Shown: one piece after another, positions 23,607-31,262 of the stretch
Position numbering within the stretch: the first letter of the stretch is position 1
Layout of the letters: every line of letters begins with the position of its first letter
Assembly: GCA_900546075.1 (NCBI GenBank)
Contig: URBH01000011.1
Location: 1 to 41,811, forward strand
Direction: 5' to 3'
DNA: 41,811 nucleotides
Origin: an uncultured Eubacteriales bacterium
Lineage (GTDB): Bacteria; Bacillota; Clostridia; Oscillospirales; Oscillospiraceae
Notes under the pieces: generated by a model
The model's database searches: none
What the model saw: the letters and a program-made list of their open reading frames with translations, nothing else
Told to the model about the DNA's origin: nothing
Position numbers and translations under genes: made by a program

Positions 23607-25139
23607 CTAAAACCTCCTCAGGCTTATGTTTTCCAATTGCTTCTGCTCGGCTTCCAAATTTTGGTATATTCTGCGGTACAGCTGATAGAGTTCATCGTAC
23701 ATCTTTTTCTGCTCCGGGTCCGGTAGGTAACATTGCGCCGCCCTCGGCCGGTTTTCCTCCGCGATGGGTATATTCAGCGTCCTGGCGGCCATGAAAACAT
23801 CCCCCATAGGCACATCCCCTGCCCGTTCCTCCATGATCATCACGGGCAGTCCCAGAACAGACGCCTTAATTTTCGCCCATTCCGTATTTTTCGCGCCGCC
23901 GCCTGTAAGGCGTAAGCTCTCCACCTTCCCGCCGGCTACCGTCATTTCCTCCAGCACATGGCGCAGCGCAAAGGCGCAGCCCTCCAGCAATGCCCGGATC
24001 AGCTCAGCCTGACCAGTTTCCAGCGTCAAGCCCACATACATTCCTCTGGCATAGGAGTTCCACAGCGGCGCCCGCTCTCCCCGCAGATACGGCAGGAACA
24101 GCAGTCCCCGACTCCCGGGCGGAGACTGCGCGGCCATAGCGGCCATCCGCTCATAGACATCCGCGCCGGAATCCCGCTCCCGCAGGAGCTGCTCCCCCGC
24201 AAGATTCTTCAAAAACCATTCTACCGCCCCGCCGCTGGCGCTGATGGGTGCGTCAAACAGATAGGGAATGGAATCCGGGCGGAAGGGATGACTGACCACA
24301 CCGCCCGTGGTAGGGCTTGGTTCCGATGCCCCCGCAAAGACCAGTGACGTGGTGCCTACAGACTCTCCCACCTGCCCTAACTCCGACAGTCCCATGGCAC
24401 AGATTGCGGCAATGGCGTCGCTTCCCCCTGCGCATACGGGGGTTCCCGCTGTCAGGCCGGTTTGTGCCGCCGCCTCGGCAGTCACAAAGCCGGCGATGCT
24501 TTCACAGCTCTGGGGTATTGGCAAAAGGCGGAACAGATCCACCCCTATGGCGTCTCCGATCTCACGGCTCCAAATTCCCTTCGTCACATCCAGGCACTGG
24601 CTTTTCCCGGCCTGATCCTGATCTATTGTAAACTTTCCTGTAAGTTTCGCCGTCACGAAGCCGTTGGCCTGAAGTATCTTAGCGGTTTTTTCAAAAAGCG
24701 CCGGTTCATTGTTCCGGTACCACAGAAGCTTGCCGGGCAGGAAGGAAGGGCTTGGCTGACCGCCGGCAATGGCGCAGTATCTCTGACGCCCCACCTTTTC
24801 GAGAATTTGCTCCAGCTCCGGGGCAGACCGGCTGTCCATCCAGATCATGGCTCGGCGCAGGGGATTTCCCTCGGCATCCACCGGCAGCAGGCTGACGGTT
24901 TGGCCGCTGATGCAAATGCCCCGTACCCTTTTCAGCGCGCCGGTGCCAAGCTTCCGTTCAAATTCTTTCAGGATCTCCAAGGTGTTGCTCCACCAGAGCC
25001 AGGCATCCTGCTCTGCCTGATTTCCGTCTGTAAAGGTCACATTCCGTCTGGATGCCGTGGCGGCGATCGCGCCGTCCAGGCTTGTCAGGATCGCCTTCTG
25101 GTTGGTCGTCCCGATGTCCATTCCAAGCAAATATTCCAT
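23607..25139 (-). CDS. FGGY-family carbohydrate kinase (xylulokinase-like)
   Basis: 510 residues. GMDIGTTNQKAIL is the first phosphate loop, GICISGQTVSLLPVD and AMIWMDSRS are the sugar-binding part, CAGGSDAIAAICAMG holds the catalytic Asp, and SLRLTGGGAKNTEW is the adenosine site. It phosphorylates a sugar, polyol or sugar acid with ATP in the cytoplasm. Closest in layout to xylulokinases, but FGGY specificities cannot be told from motifs alone. It is the first gene of the nine-gene operon, with GAGGAG before the ATG. The class II aldolase gene across the regulator suggests a kinase-then-aldolase route. Confidence 0.88.
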   Translation of the reverse strand: MEYLLGMDIGTTNQKAILTSLDGAIAATASRRNVTFTDGNQAEQDAWLWWSNTLEILKEFERKLGTGALKRVRGICISGQTVSLLPVDAEGNPLRRAMIWMDSRSAPELEQILEKVGRQRYCAIAGGQPSPSFLPGKLLWYRNNEPALFEKTAKILQANGFVTAKLTGKFTIDQDQAGKSQCLDVTKGIWSREIGDAIGVDLFRLLPIPQSCESIAGFVTAEAAAQTGLTAGTPVCAGGSDAIAAICAMGLSELGQVGESVGTTSLVFAGASEPSPTTGGVVSHPFRPDSIPYLFDAPISASGGAVEWFLKNLAGEQLLRERDSGADVYERMAAMAAQSPPGSRGLLFLPYLRGERAPLWNSYARGMYVGLTLETGQAELIRALLEGCAFALRHVLEEMTVAGGKVESLRLTGGGAKNTEWAKIKASVLGLPVMIMEERAGDVPMGDVFMAARTLNIPIAEENRPRAAQCYLPDPEQKKMYDELYQLYRRIYQNLEAEQKQLENISLRRF

Positions 25140-25250
25140 ATACTCAGCTCCTCGGTCTCGTTGTCTTTAGATTAGCAAAAGCGCCTGTTGAATGAAAGTC
25201 CAAGATTTTCCTCTGGATTGCGGAAAAAGGCCGCTTCTCTGTCATGCCCT
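25140..25250 (-). promoter_or_regulatory. Presumed promoter region of the nine-gene operon
   Basis: Nine genes start from here on the minus strand. The best boxes found (TTTCAT, 17 bp, TAATCT near 25167-25195) match consensus poorly. A weak promoter next to a divergent PRD-type regulator fits activation rather than repression. This is an inference from weak boxes. Confidence 0.3.
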
Positions 25251-25279
25251 TTGACGCATCCTAAGAAATATGCTATAAT
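25251..25279 (+). promoter_or_regulatory. Promoter of the PRD-type regulator
   Basis: TTGACG (25251-25256), a spacer of exactly 17 bp, then TATAAT (25274-25279). Eleven of twelve positions match the vegetative consensus. It lies 21 bp before the start codon. Confidence 0.8.
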
Positions 25280-25300
25280 AATAAAAAAGGAGGGATCCCC

Positions 25301-26767
25301 GTGGAAACACCTATGCTCCACGAACGCCAGCGAAAAATTCTTCGCTATCTCAATGAATCCGGCGGCTGCATGACCGGCGCAGAGCTTTCTCAGCGGCTCA
25401 ACATCTCCTCCAGAACCATCCGAAGCGACATTGTGGAGATTAACCGCCGCATTCCGGCAGAGATCGGCCAGATTCAGGCCAGCCGCGGCAGCGGCTACCG
25501 CCTGGTGATTCACGACCGGGAGCAGTTTCACAGCTATATCTCCACCGGACTGAATCTGCTGACCCGAGAGGATCGCTCCCGGCATCTGCTTGTGGCTCTG
25601 CTGTGGGCAACGGAGCCTTTGAGTCTGGAGCAGCTGGAGGACGAGATGTTCGTCAGCCGTACAACACTGGAAGGAGACATCCGCTGGTTTCAAAGCAGCT
25701 GGCTTACCGAACGCCTGCAATTTATCCGCAAACGGGTCACCATCTCCCTGGTGCCGGACGAGGCGGAGTTCCGCCTGACACTGCTGCGGATGTACAGCGA
25801 CGATATTGACTTTCACTCCCGCTCCGCAGTCATTGTTCCCGGTGGGAACATTCAGGAAGAGGAGATCCGCGCGCTTCGCTCCCGGCTCCGGGACGCACTC
25901 AGCTCCAACGGGATTTTCCTGGACGACTATCAGTTCCTGTACTTCTCCCTGGCCGTGTGGATGGCCTCTGCCCGGGCGGATCGGCCTTTTCAGCCCGGCG
26001 GTTATCCTTGCTGCGACTGCGTAAACGCTGCCGTGGCGCAGATCGTTGCCGCATCGGCCCCGTCTCTGCCGGAAAATGCGGAGCCATGGCTGCGGGAAAT
26101 TCTCCAGCGCACGCTGGCTCAGCCGGATGAACGCTGTCATGAGCTGGCTTTTTCCGTCCTTCAAGACTGCGCCGCCCGGTTTTCCGCGCCCTATCTTGCC
26201 GAAGGCTCCTTCCCCGAAACTCTGGAAAAATTCATTATGGAGTGCCGGTGCCGCATGGCTTTTCCCAGATTTCACCGGCAGGATCTGCTGCTGGAGCTTA
26301 CCCAAAGCTATCCGGACATTACGGCCATTGCCCAGCACATCACCGATTCGATCACACAGTCTTTGGAAATTTCCGGGCTGTGCGTCGACCACCGCATCCT
26401 GGTTCCCGGAATTCTCACCGCCAGAAGCGAATATGTCGCCGCCCATCCGGAGGTTCAGCCCGTCGCCATTTTGGTATGCCATCTATCCAGCGCCATTTCC
26501 GGGTATCTGTATATGCGCCTGAGTCAGCACTACGCCGGACGGCTTCGGATAATCGGCCCTTTCCCGGTATACAACAAAGCTCTGTGGCAGGCACTTCCCG
26601 GCGATTTTATCATCTCCACCGCAGATATGGCTTCCTTCCGCACGCTGCCTCTGCCCGCCGTCACCATCTCCCCCAGAACGGCGCCGGAGGATTTTCAGAA
26701 GGTGAATGCCATGTTTTACAGCATTACCCAGGCGCGGAGCTTTCCGCCCACAGGGAATACTCCCTGA
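25301..26767 (+). CDS. PRD-type (LicR/MtlR-like) transcriptional regulator
   Basis: 488 residues from GTG 25301, with AAAGGAGG about 6 nt upstream (ATG 25313 is an alternative). An HTH_11 domain occupies about 7-55 (QRKILRYLNESGGCMTGAELSQRLNISSRTIRSDI). A second, Mga-like HTH follows at about 95-150. The middle is helical and compatible with two PRD modules. The C-terminus (VAILVCHLSSAISGYLYMRL) resembles an EIIB-like domain with a Cys, as in activators controlled by sugar-PTS phosphorylation. No PTS transporter gene is in the window. It is divergent from the nine-gene operon and upstream of the aldolase, which it probably controls. Confidence 0.8.
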   Translation: METPMLHERQRKILRYLNESGGCMTGAELSQRLNISSRTIRSDIVEINRRIPAEIGQIQASRGSGYRLVIHDREQFHSYISTGLNLLTREDRSRHLLVALLWATEPLSLEQLEDEMFVSRTTLEGDIRWFQSSWLTERLQFIRKRVTISLVPDEAEFRLTLLRMYSDDIDFHSRSAVIVPGGNIQEEEIRALRSRLRDALSSNGIFLDDYQFLYFSLAVWMASARADRPFQPGGYPCCDCVNAAVAQIVAASAPSLPENAEPWLREILQRTLAQPDERCHELAFSVLQDCAARFSAPYLAEGSFPETLEKFIMECRCRMAFPRFHRQDLLLELTQSYPDITAIAQHITDSITQSLEISGLCVDHRILVPGILTARSEYVAAHPEVQPVAILVCHLSSAISGYLYMRLSQHYAGRLRIIGPFPVYNKALWQALPGDFIISTADMASFRTLPLPAVTISPRTAPEDFQKVNAMFYSITQARSFPPTGNTP

Positions 26768-26770
26768 GGC

Positions 26771-26817
26771 AATGGTGTTTTTCCGTTTTTCTGTGGAAAA
26801 ACACCATTTGCTTTTTT
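26771..26817 (+). terminator. Terminator of the regulator gene
   Basis: AATGGTGTTTTTCC and GGAAAAACACCATT form a perfect 14-bp stem with a 10-nt loop, followed by TGCTTTTTT. It starts 4 bp after the regulator stop codon. Confidence 0.85.
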
Positions 26818-26836
26818 GCTCCCGGCGGACTATGCT
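26808..26836 (+). promoter_or_regulatory. Promoter of the class II aldolase gene
   Basis: TTGCTT (26808-26813), 17 bp, TATGCT (26831-26836), each matching 4 of 6 positions. The -35 lies in the T tail of the preceding terminator, so the aldolase is probably expressed separately from the regulator. Confidence 0.45.
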
Positions 26837-26889
26837 GTCTACATGGGTTTCGGACAATCCGCCGCCCAACTGCAAAGGAGAAAGTTATT

Positions 26890-27531
26890 ATGGAATACTA
26901 TGATATTCGGCACCAGGTTCTCTCGGCCATTCAGGAGGCCGTCTCCCTGGGGCTCATCCACGGCACCTCCGGCAACATTGCCGTTCGGGATCCCGCGTCT
27001 GGGAACATTGCCATCACCCCCAGCGGCATCGCCTACGCCACCATGACGGAGGAAGACATTGCCATTGTGAACCCCGACGGAAAATGGCTGGAGGGGAAAT
27101 TCAAACCCTCCTCGGAAACCCCCATGCACACGTCGGTGCTCCGGGCTCGCCCCGACATCAACGCCACCGTACATACCCACGGAATGTTCTGCACCCTGAT
27201 GGCCATGACCGGAGAGCCTCTGCGTCCCATCACCCCGCCCCAGGCGGAATTTACTCCCGTACCCATCGTTCCCTTCACCATGCCAGGCACCAACGATCTG
27301 GCCGGCGCCGTGGTTCAGGCACTGGGAAGCCGTGGTCGGGCAGCGCTGTTGTCCAACCACGGAATGTTCGCCTGCGGCAAGAATATCAAGGCCGCCATGG
27401 CCGCTGCCATCTACACAGAGGAAATGGCACAGACTACCTACTATGCCAAGCTTCTGGGCTGCTATAAGCCCATGTCCCCGGAAGCGGAGGCTGCCATGCA
27501 GGCGCTGATCGCCAAGGATCAGGCCGTTTAA
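26890..27531 (+). CDS. Class II aldolase/adducin-family protein
   Basis: 213 residues from ATG 26890, with AAAGGAG about 10 nt upstream. The family marks are present: GTSGNIAVR (24-33, phosphate loop), the acidic residue Glu76 in SSETPMH, the zinc ligands His95 and His97 in VHTHGMF, and His157 in LSNHGMFACG. It should cleave a ketose 1-phosphate or similar to DHAP plus an aldehyde, as in L-fuculose-, rhamnulose- or 5-deoxyribulose-phosphate aldolases. L-ribulose-5-phosphate 4-epimerase shares the fold and cannot be excluded. A FGGY kinase sits in the divergent operon, which fits a kinase plus aldolase pathway. Confidence 0.85.
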   Translation: MEYYDIRHQVLSAIQEAVSLGLIHGTSGNIAVRDPASGNIAITPSGIAYATMTEEDIAIVNPDGKWLEGKFKPSSETPMHTSVLRARPDINATVHTHGMFCTLMAMTGEPLRPITPPQAEFTPVPIVPFTMPGTNDLAGAVVQALGSRGRAALLSNHGMFACGKNIKAAMAAAIYTEEMAQTTYYAKLLGCYKPMSPEAEAAMQALIAKDQAV

Positions 27532-27540
27532 TACGATTTC

Positions 27541-27694
27541 CTGATTAGAATCCTTGATTTTAATCAGGAAGGCATCGCCTATTGGCGCTGCCTGTTTTGT
27601 GATTTGCAAGGAAAGAGATCACAAAACAAGTCTCATATGAACTCCTTGTCCTTCGGACAATTAAAAATTTTTTAAAGATTTTAATTGGAGTTCA
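27541..27694 (-). repeat. Multi-hairpin dispersed repeat, copy 2 (inverted)
   Basis: The reverse complement follows 9162-9318 along its whole length, with roughly 85-90 percent identity by eye. The stems are kept in the same order: outer TGAACTCC/GGAGTTCA, AT-rich hairpin, TTGTCC-gaa-GGACAA, the GTTTTGTGAT/ATCACAAAAC stem, GGCAGCGCC-aata-GGCGATGCC and the CTGATTA hairpin. It begins 10 bp after the aldolase stop codon. Confidence 0.85.
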
Positions 27695-27763
27695 GTATAA
27701 CTCCCCTGGCGTTTTTCCCGGCAGATGCCGGAATGAAACTATGATTTCCCCCTCCTATTGATC

Positions 27764-27803
27764 GGCAAATGCCGCAGCTTTCTTCGGTAAGGCTGCGGCA
27801 TTT
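27764..27803. terminator. Terminator in the convergent gap
   Basis: CAAATGCCGCAGC and GCTGCGGCATTTG are perfect 13-bp inverted repeats around a short loop, followed by TCTGTT. It can serve the aldolase transcript. Confidence 0.65.
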
Positions 27804-27831
27804 GTCTGTTCTATGCCCGCAGGATCATGAT

Positions 27832-27908
27832 GAAGAAGGCTGCCAAGGGGCAGTGCCGCGAATGGGATCCAATCGCGGCCACAGCCCTCCGGCAGCCTTC
27901 TTTTTTCG
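27832..27908. terminator. Long nested terminator before the end of the glycoside operon
   Basis: GAAGGCTGCC and GGCAGCCTTC bound about 75 bp; inside, GCCGCGA and TCGCGGC pair. On the plus strand a T6 run follows (CTTCTTTTTTCG). It lies 3 bp from the stop of the last gene of the minus-strand operon and may stop transcription from both sides. Confidence 0.6.
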
Positions 27909-27910
27909 TT

Positions 27911-28810
27911 TTACAGCGCACGCAGGAACGCGTAGTCCCGTTTGGCAAACTCCATGGGGTTGCCCTCGTGGCCATAATAGCCGAAGAACTCACGTTCGCT
28001 GATATAGGCTGCGCAGCCGCCGGGCTGCGCCTCCGCGGCGTTCTTCACGTCCTCCCAATCGATGATGCCCTGACCCAGCTCGCTGTTCCAGGAGCGGGAA
28101 TTGCAGAGGATCTCGATCTGTGCGGGAGAGAATACCGGTGCGCCCTTGACAAACTTCTTGTCGTCAGCGGAAGCGGCGGCCACCTGCATCATCTCCATAA
28201 CCTTCTTGGGGAAGTGATCCAGATCATCGTCGCAGGTCGCCACGGCGTTGCACTCCTTTACATGCAGCACGGGGAACCGGCCGGAATGGGCGCGGATCAG
28301 ATCGCCGGTGTTTACACCCGCCCGGGCAGCCCAGCCCACGTCCAGCTCAAACTTTACAAGGGCGGGATCCGTAAACTTCAGCAACAGATCATACAGCGTA
28401 TGCTCGGGATCGTCTGCCGCACGGCGGAACTCGGAGGCGTGGTTGTGTACAATGCCCGTCAGTCCGAACTCCCGAAGATGCTCGCACATCTGGGTCATCT
28501 GCTCTGCACTGCGCTTGCAGTCGTCCACGGTGACCAGATGATCCAGGGGACGGACGTCGGTAAACTGCGCGCCGAATTCCTGGGCAAAAGCGCGGTCTTC
28601 ATCGTCCCGCAGGCTGTGGAACGAAATGATACGAATGCCAAGATCATTGATAAACTTGTGGAAATCCGCCTTGCTCAGTCCACCGGTGTTGGTACCCATG
28701 GCTTCGATTCCGTCAAAGCCGATCTCTGCCAGTCCCTTAATGGCATCCAGGACGCCCTCCTTGGACGTCTTCAGAATGGAATAAACCTGGGAATAAACCT
28801 TATTTTCCAT
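27911..28810 (-). CDS. Sugar phosphate isomerase/epimerase-like TIM-barrel protein
   Basis: 299 residues from ATG 28810, just upstream of which GGAG occurs within the preceding gene. The start overlaps that gene by 11 nt. The xylose-isomerase-like TIM barrel is indicated by LAEIGFDGIEAMG, ISFHSLRDD, TGIVHNHASEF, VKFELDVGWAARAG with the metal-type Asp, and PVLHVKECN. These enzymes isomerise or epimerise keto sugars using a divalent metal. It is the last gene of the ten-gene operon. It could epimerise or isomerise the 3-keto sugar released by the bond-cleaving enzyme, or be a second catalytic subunit. Fold sure, reaction inferred. Confidence 0.82.
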   Translation of the reverse strand: MENKVYSQVYSILKTSKEGVLDAIKGLAEIGFDGIEAMGTNTGGLSKADFHKFINDLGIRIISFHSLRDDEDRAFAQEFGAQFTDVRPLDHLVTVDDCKRSAEQMTQMCEHLREFGLTGIVHNHASEFRRAADDPEHTLYDLLLKFTDPALVKFELDVGWAARAGVNTGDLIRAHSGRFPVLHVKECNAVATCDDDLDHFPKKVMEMMQVAAASADDKKFVKGAPVFSPAQIEILCNSRSWNSELGQGIIDWEDVKNAAEAQPGGCAAYISEREFFGYYGHEGNPMEFAKRDYAFLRAL

Positions 28811-29924
28811 ATTGCTTCCTCCTGTTTTCATTGTATTGCTTCAGTTTGCCCGTATAGGGTTCGCTGAGAATTTTGCGCAGCATCACGTGATGCCGTCTTA
28901 CCTGCTCCGGGCCGTCAGGGTAAATCTCCAGCCCCGGCTCCCGGAAAAAGCCGTGGCCTTCGTACTCGCTGGAAATCCAGCCGCTGTAGCCGTAATCCCG
29001 CAGCACCCGAACCGCGGCGACGGTGTCAATGTTGGGGTCTGCGTAGCCGCCCTCTCCGTCCTCCACCATTTCGTAGAACTTGGCATGGATATGGACGATC
29101 TTGTCCATGTACTCCGCCAGCCACATAGGATTGTCGTAGGACAGCCGGGCATTTACCAGGCCGATCTCCAATGGTCCGCCGCCCATTTTGCGAACCTTTT
29201 CCTCCAACTCAACGGATCCCTCCGCACCCCGGGTCATCATTTCCTCGGGAGATGCGTTTTCCAGGATCACGTTGGACATAGCCCGTTTCTTGGCGTTCTT
29301 CTTATATTCCTCCACGATAAAATCGCAGATCTCCGGATCTGCGCCGGCGCGGAGGGCGGCCGCAACGTTGATGGTCAGCGGCCGCAGACCGAAGATCCCG
29401 AAGTCCGGGATGATCCCTGCGTATTTTGTCCCCGCCTTGTCGATGCGCTCCATCCAGTCCAATGCCCAGCGGGACTTCATGGTAAGCGGCGCGTGGATCT
29501 CCAGCCCCAGCTTCACATTGTAGTCCTCCGCCATGGGAAACGCCTTTTCCAACACATCCAGCGGCGTATTGGCAAGGACACGCGCCGTGGTAAATCCCAG
29601 ACGGTTCGCAACGGACAGATAATGCTCCATTTGGTTGAGCTGCTCCCGCTCTGTCAGCGTGCGGTTGCGGAACAGATTGAAATCGTCGAAAATATCCGCA
29701 CAGGTAGGCTCCAGGCCGTACTTTTCCAGCAGATCGTACCACTGCTCCACAAATTCATCCGACAGATGCATGAAGTTTCCACCGGGGAGCATTTGCTCAA
29801 GGATCGCCTCATATCCGGTTCCCCCGGCAGCGGACAGCGCCGCCATCGTATCTTCCAGGGTCATAAGTCCCAGCGCGTATTCATCCTGATAGCTGTAAGA
29901 GGATGCGCCCAGCCGAATTGCCAT
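28800..29924 (-). CDS. TIM-barrel protein, candidate C-glycoside deglycosidase alpha subunit
   Basis: 374 residues. A xylose-isomerase-like barrel with a full metal set: Glu142 and His144 in GLEIHAPLT, Asp174 in IPDFGIF, His278/His280 in VHIHAKFYEM and Glu320/Glu322 in SSEYEGHG. It is longer than ordinary epimerases, as are the Mn-dependent alpha subunits (DgpC, DfgA) of C-glycoside deglycosidases. The gene directly follows, with no gap, the small protein resembling the beta subunit, the arrangement expected for an obligate heteromer. The proposed reaction is cleavage of the bond between aglycone and a 3-keto-glucosyl group. Alternative: an independent keto-sugar epimerase. Confidence 0.7.
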   Translation of the reverse strand: MAIRLGASSYSYQDEYALGLMTLEDTMAALSAAGGTGYEAILEQMLPGGNFMHLSDEFVEQWYDLLEKYGLEPTCADIFDDFNLFRNRTLTEREQLNQMEHYLSVANRLGFTTARVLANTPLDVLEKAFPMAEDYNVKLGLEIHAPLTMKSRWALDWMERIDKAGTKYAGIIPDFGIFGLRPLTINVAAALRAGADPEICDFIVEEYKKNAKKRAMSNVILENASPEEMMTRGAEGSVELEEKVRKMGGGPLEIGLVNARLSYDNPMWLAEYMDKIVHIHAKFYEMVEDGEGGYADPNIDTVAAVRVLRDYGYSGWISSEYEGHGFFREPGLEIYPDGPEQVRRHHVMLRKILSEPYTGKLKQYNENRRKQYGK

Positions 29925-30332
29925 TTATGCCTCCTCCTTCAACGTAAGCGCAAGCTCTTCCCCGCAGTACATGACCCGGGGCATATAGCTGATGCGCAGT
30001 CCCGCGTAGGCTCCTACCCGGTGCTTTCCGGGCGTCAGCGGCACGTCCGTTTCCACGGTCAGGGTGATGGGCTGGTCGATGAGCCAGTAGATATCCGTTA
30101 CCGTCTCCATCTCCTCTGGGTGGAAGGTAAGTCCCTCCGATGTGACCGTCAGGTTCTCATATACCTTACCGTCCACCTGGATGTGGAAGCCGCCCACCAA
30201 TGCCAGCGGCAGACTCCGGTATTCCGGGATTCGAAGCCGAAGGGAGAACCCGATCGGCTTTCCGTCCCGAAAGGCTCTGCGAAAGCTTTCTTCACAGATC
30301 ACGTATTTTCTGGGAACAAGCCATTTTTCCAT
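29925..30332 (-). CDS. DUF6379-type protein, candidate C-glycoside deglycosidase beta subunit
   Basis: 135 residues, predicted mostly beta strands, no signal peptide. The pattern GFSLRLRIPEYRSLPLALV, FHIQVDGKVYE, DIYWLIDQPITLTVE and LTPGKHRVGAYAGLRISYMP fits the small beta-sandwich subunit (DgpB/DfgB, DUF6379) that binds a TIM-barrel alpha subunit in enzymes cleaving puerarin- or orientin-type C-glycosides after 3-oxidation. The recognition is from memory of the family pattern, not an alignment. It lies between two TIM-barrel genes and downstream of a Gfo/Idh oxidoreductase, which is the DgpABC context. The stop is followed at once by the start of the next gene. Confidence 0.7.
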   Translation of the reverse strand: MEKWLVPRKYVICEESFRRAFRDGKPIGFSLRLRIPEYRSLPLALVGGFHIQVDGKVYENLTVTSEGLTFHPEEMETVTDIYWLIDQPITLTVETDVPLTPGKHRVGAYAGLRISYMPRVMYCGEELALTLKEEA

Positions 30333-30344
30333 CGCACGCCTTCC

Positions 30345-31259
30345 TCAGATCACAAACTGCTCCATATAGCGCTTGGACAGAATCAGCGAATTCAGCACAT
30401 CCTGCTGACTCTTTTCAAACGAGCGGTCTTCGATCTCCAGGCAGACATAGCCGTCATAGCCGATGTCCGTCAGAGCGGAAATGTATTTGCTCCAATCCAC
30501 GTCTCCCAGACCGGGAATCTTGGGGGACATATAGTCCAGCGGGTAGGCCATGGTTCCGCAGGCCGCCAGCTTCTGCTTATAGAGCTTGATATCCTTTACG
30601 TGGACATGGAAGATCTTATCCCGAAAATCGTAGATCGGCTGAATGTAATCCATCATCTGCCACACAAAATGAGACGGGTCATAGTTGATGCCGAAGCAGG
30701 GGCTGTCAATGATGGCGAACATCTCTTTCCACAGCACGGGTGAAGTAAAGAGATTCTGTCCGCCGGGCCACTGATCCGGGCCAAAAAGCATGGGGCAGTT
30801 CTCAATGGCGACCTTGACGTTTTTCTCCTCCGCCTTGCGGATGATGCCCGGCCAGATCTGACGGAACAGCGCCATGTTTTCCTCCACGGTTTTGTTCTGA
30901 TCCCGGCCGATAAAGGTCGTCACCATATTGACCCCCAGCATTGCAGAGGCGTCGATCACCTTTTCCAGATGGGCAATGGCTGCGGCACGCTTCTCCGGAT
31001 CCGGATCCATGGTGTTGGGATAGTAGGCAAGAGCGGAGATCTCCACGCCCTTTTCCCGGCACACGCTGCGGATCCGCTCCGCCTCCGCTTCATCCATGTT
31101 GGTCACATCCAGATGGCTTACACCGGCATAGCGGCGTTCCGCCTTTCCTCTTGGCCAGCAGGCCACCTCCATGCAGCGGAAGCCCGCCTTGGAAGCGAAG
31201 TCAATGGTCTGCTCAAAATCATAATCCTGCAAAATCGAGGTAATAAATCCAAGCTTCAT
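30345..31259 (-). CDS. Sugar phosphate isomerase/epimerase (xylose-isomerase-like)
   Basis: 304 residues, a typical member of the family. Metal ligands are clear: Glu153 (VAIENCP), Asp194 and His197 (NYDPSHF), His220 (FHVHVKD) and Glu275/Glu277 (CLEIED). It should isomerise or epimerise a keto sugar in the cytoplasm. The gene starts 3 nt after the oxidoreductase stop, so the two are tightly coupled. This pairing (Gfo/Idh plus TIM-barrel) is also seen in YcjS/YcjR-like systems for 3-keto-glucosides. It may return the 3-keto sugar to a form usable by central metabolism. Confidence 0.85.
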   Translation of the reverse strand: MKLGFITSILQDYDFEQTIDFASKAGFRCMEVACWPRGKAERRYAGVSHLDVTNMDEAEAERIRSVCREKGVEISALAYYPNTMDPDPEKRAAAIAHLEKVIDASAMLGVNMVTTFIGRDQNKTVEENMALFRQIWPGIIRKAEEKNVKVAIENCPMLFGPDQWPGGQNLFTSPVLWKEMFAIIDSPCFGINYDPSHFVWQMMDYIQPIYDFRDKIFHVHVKDIKLYKQKLAACGTMAYPLDYMSPKIPGLGDVDWSKYISALTDIGYDGYVCLEIEDRSFEKSQQDVLNSLILSKRYMEQFVI

Positions 31260-31262
31260 ATT

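Noticed and set aside
21725..23794. 689-codon plus-strand frame opposite the CocE hydrolase
   Set aside because: Antisense to a gene with clear motifs; no start signal and no recognisable domain.
28812..30743. 643-codon plus-strand frame across the TIM-barrel genes
   Set aside because: It crosses three well-supported minus-strand genes and has no ribosome site or family match.
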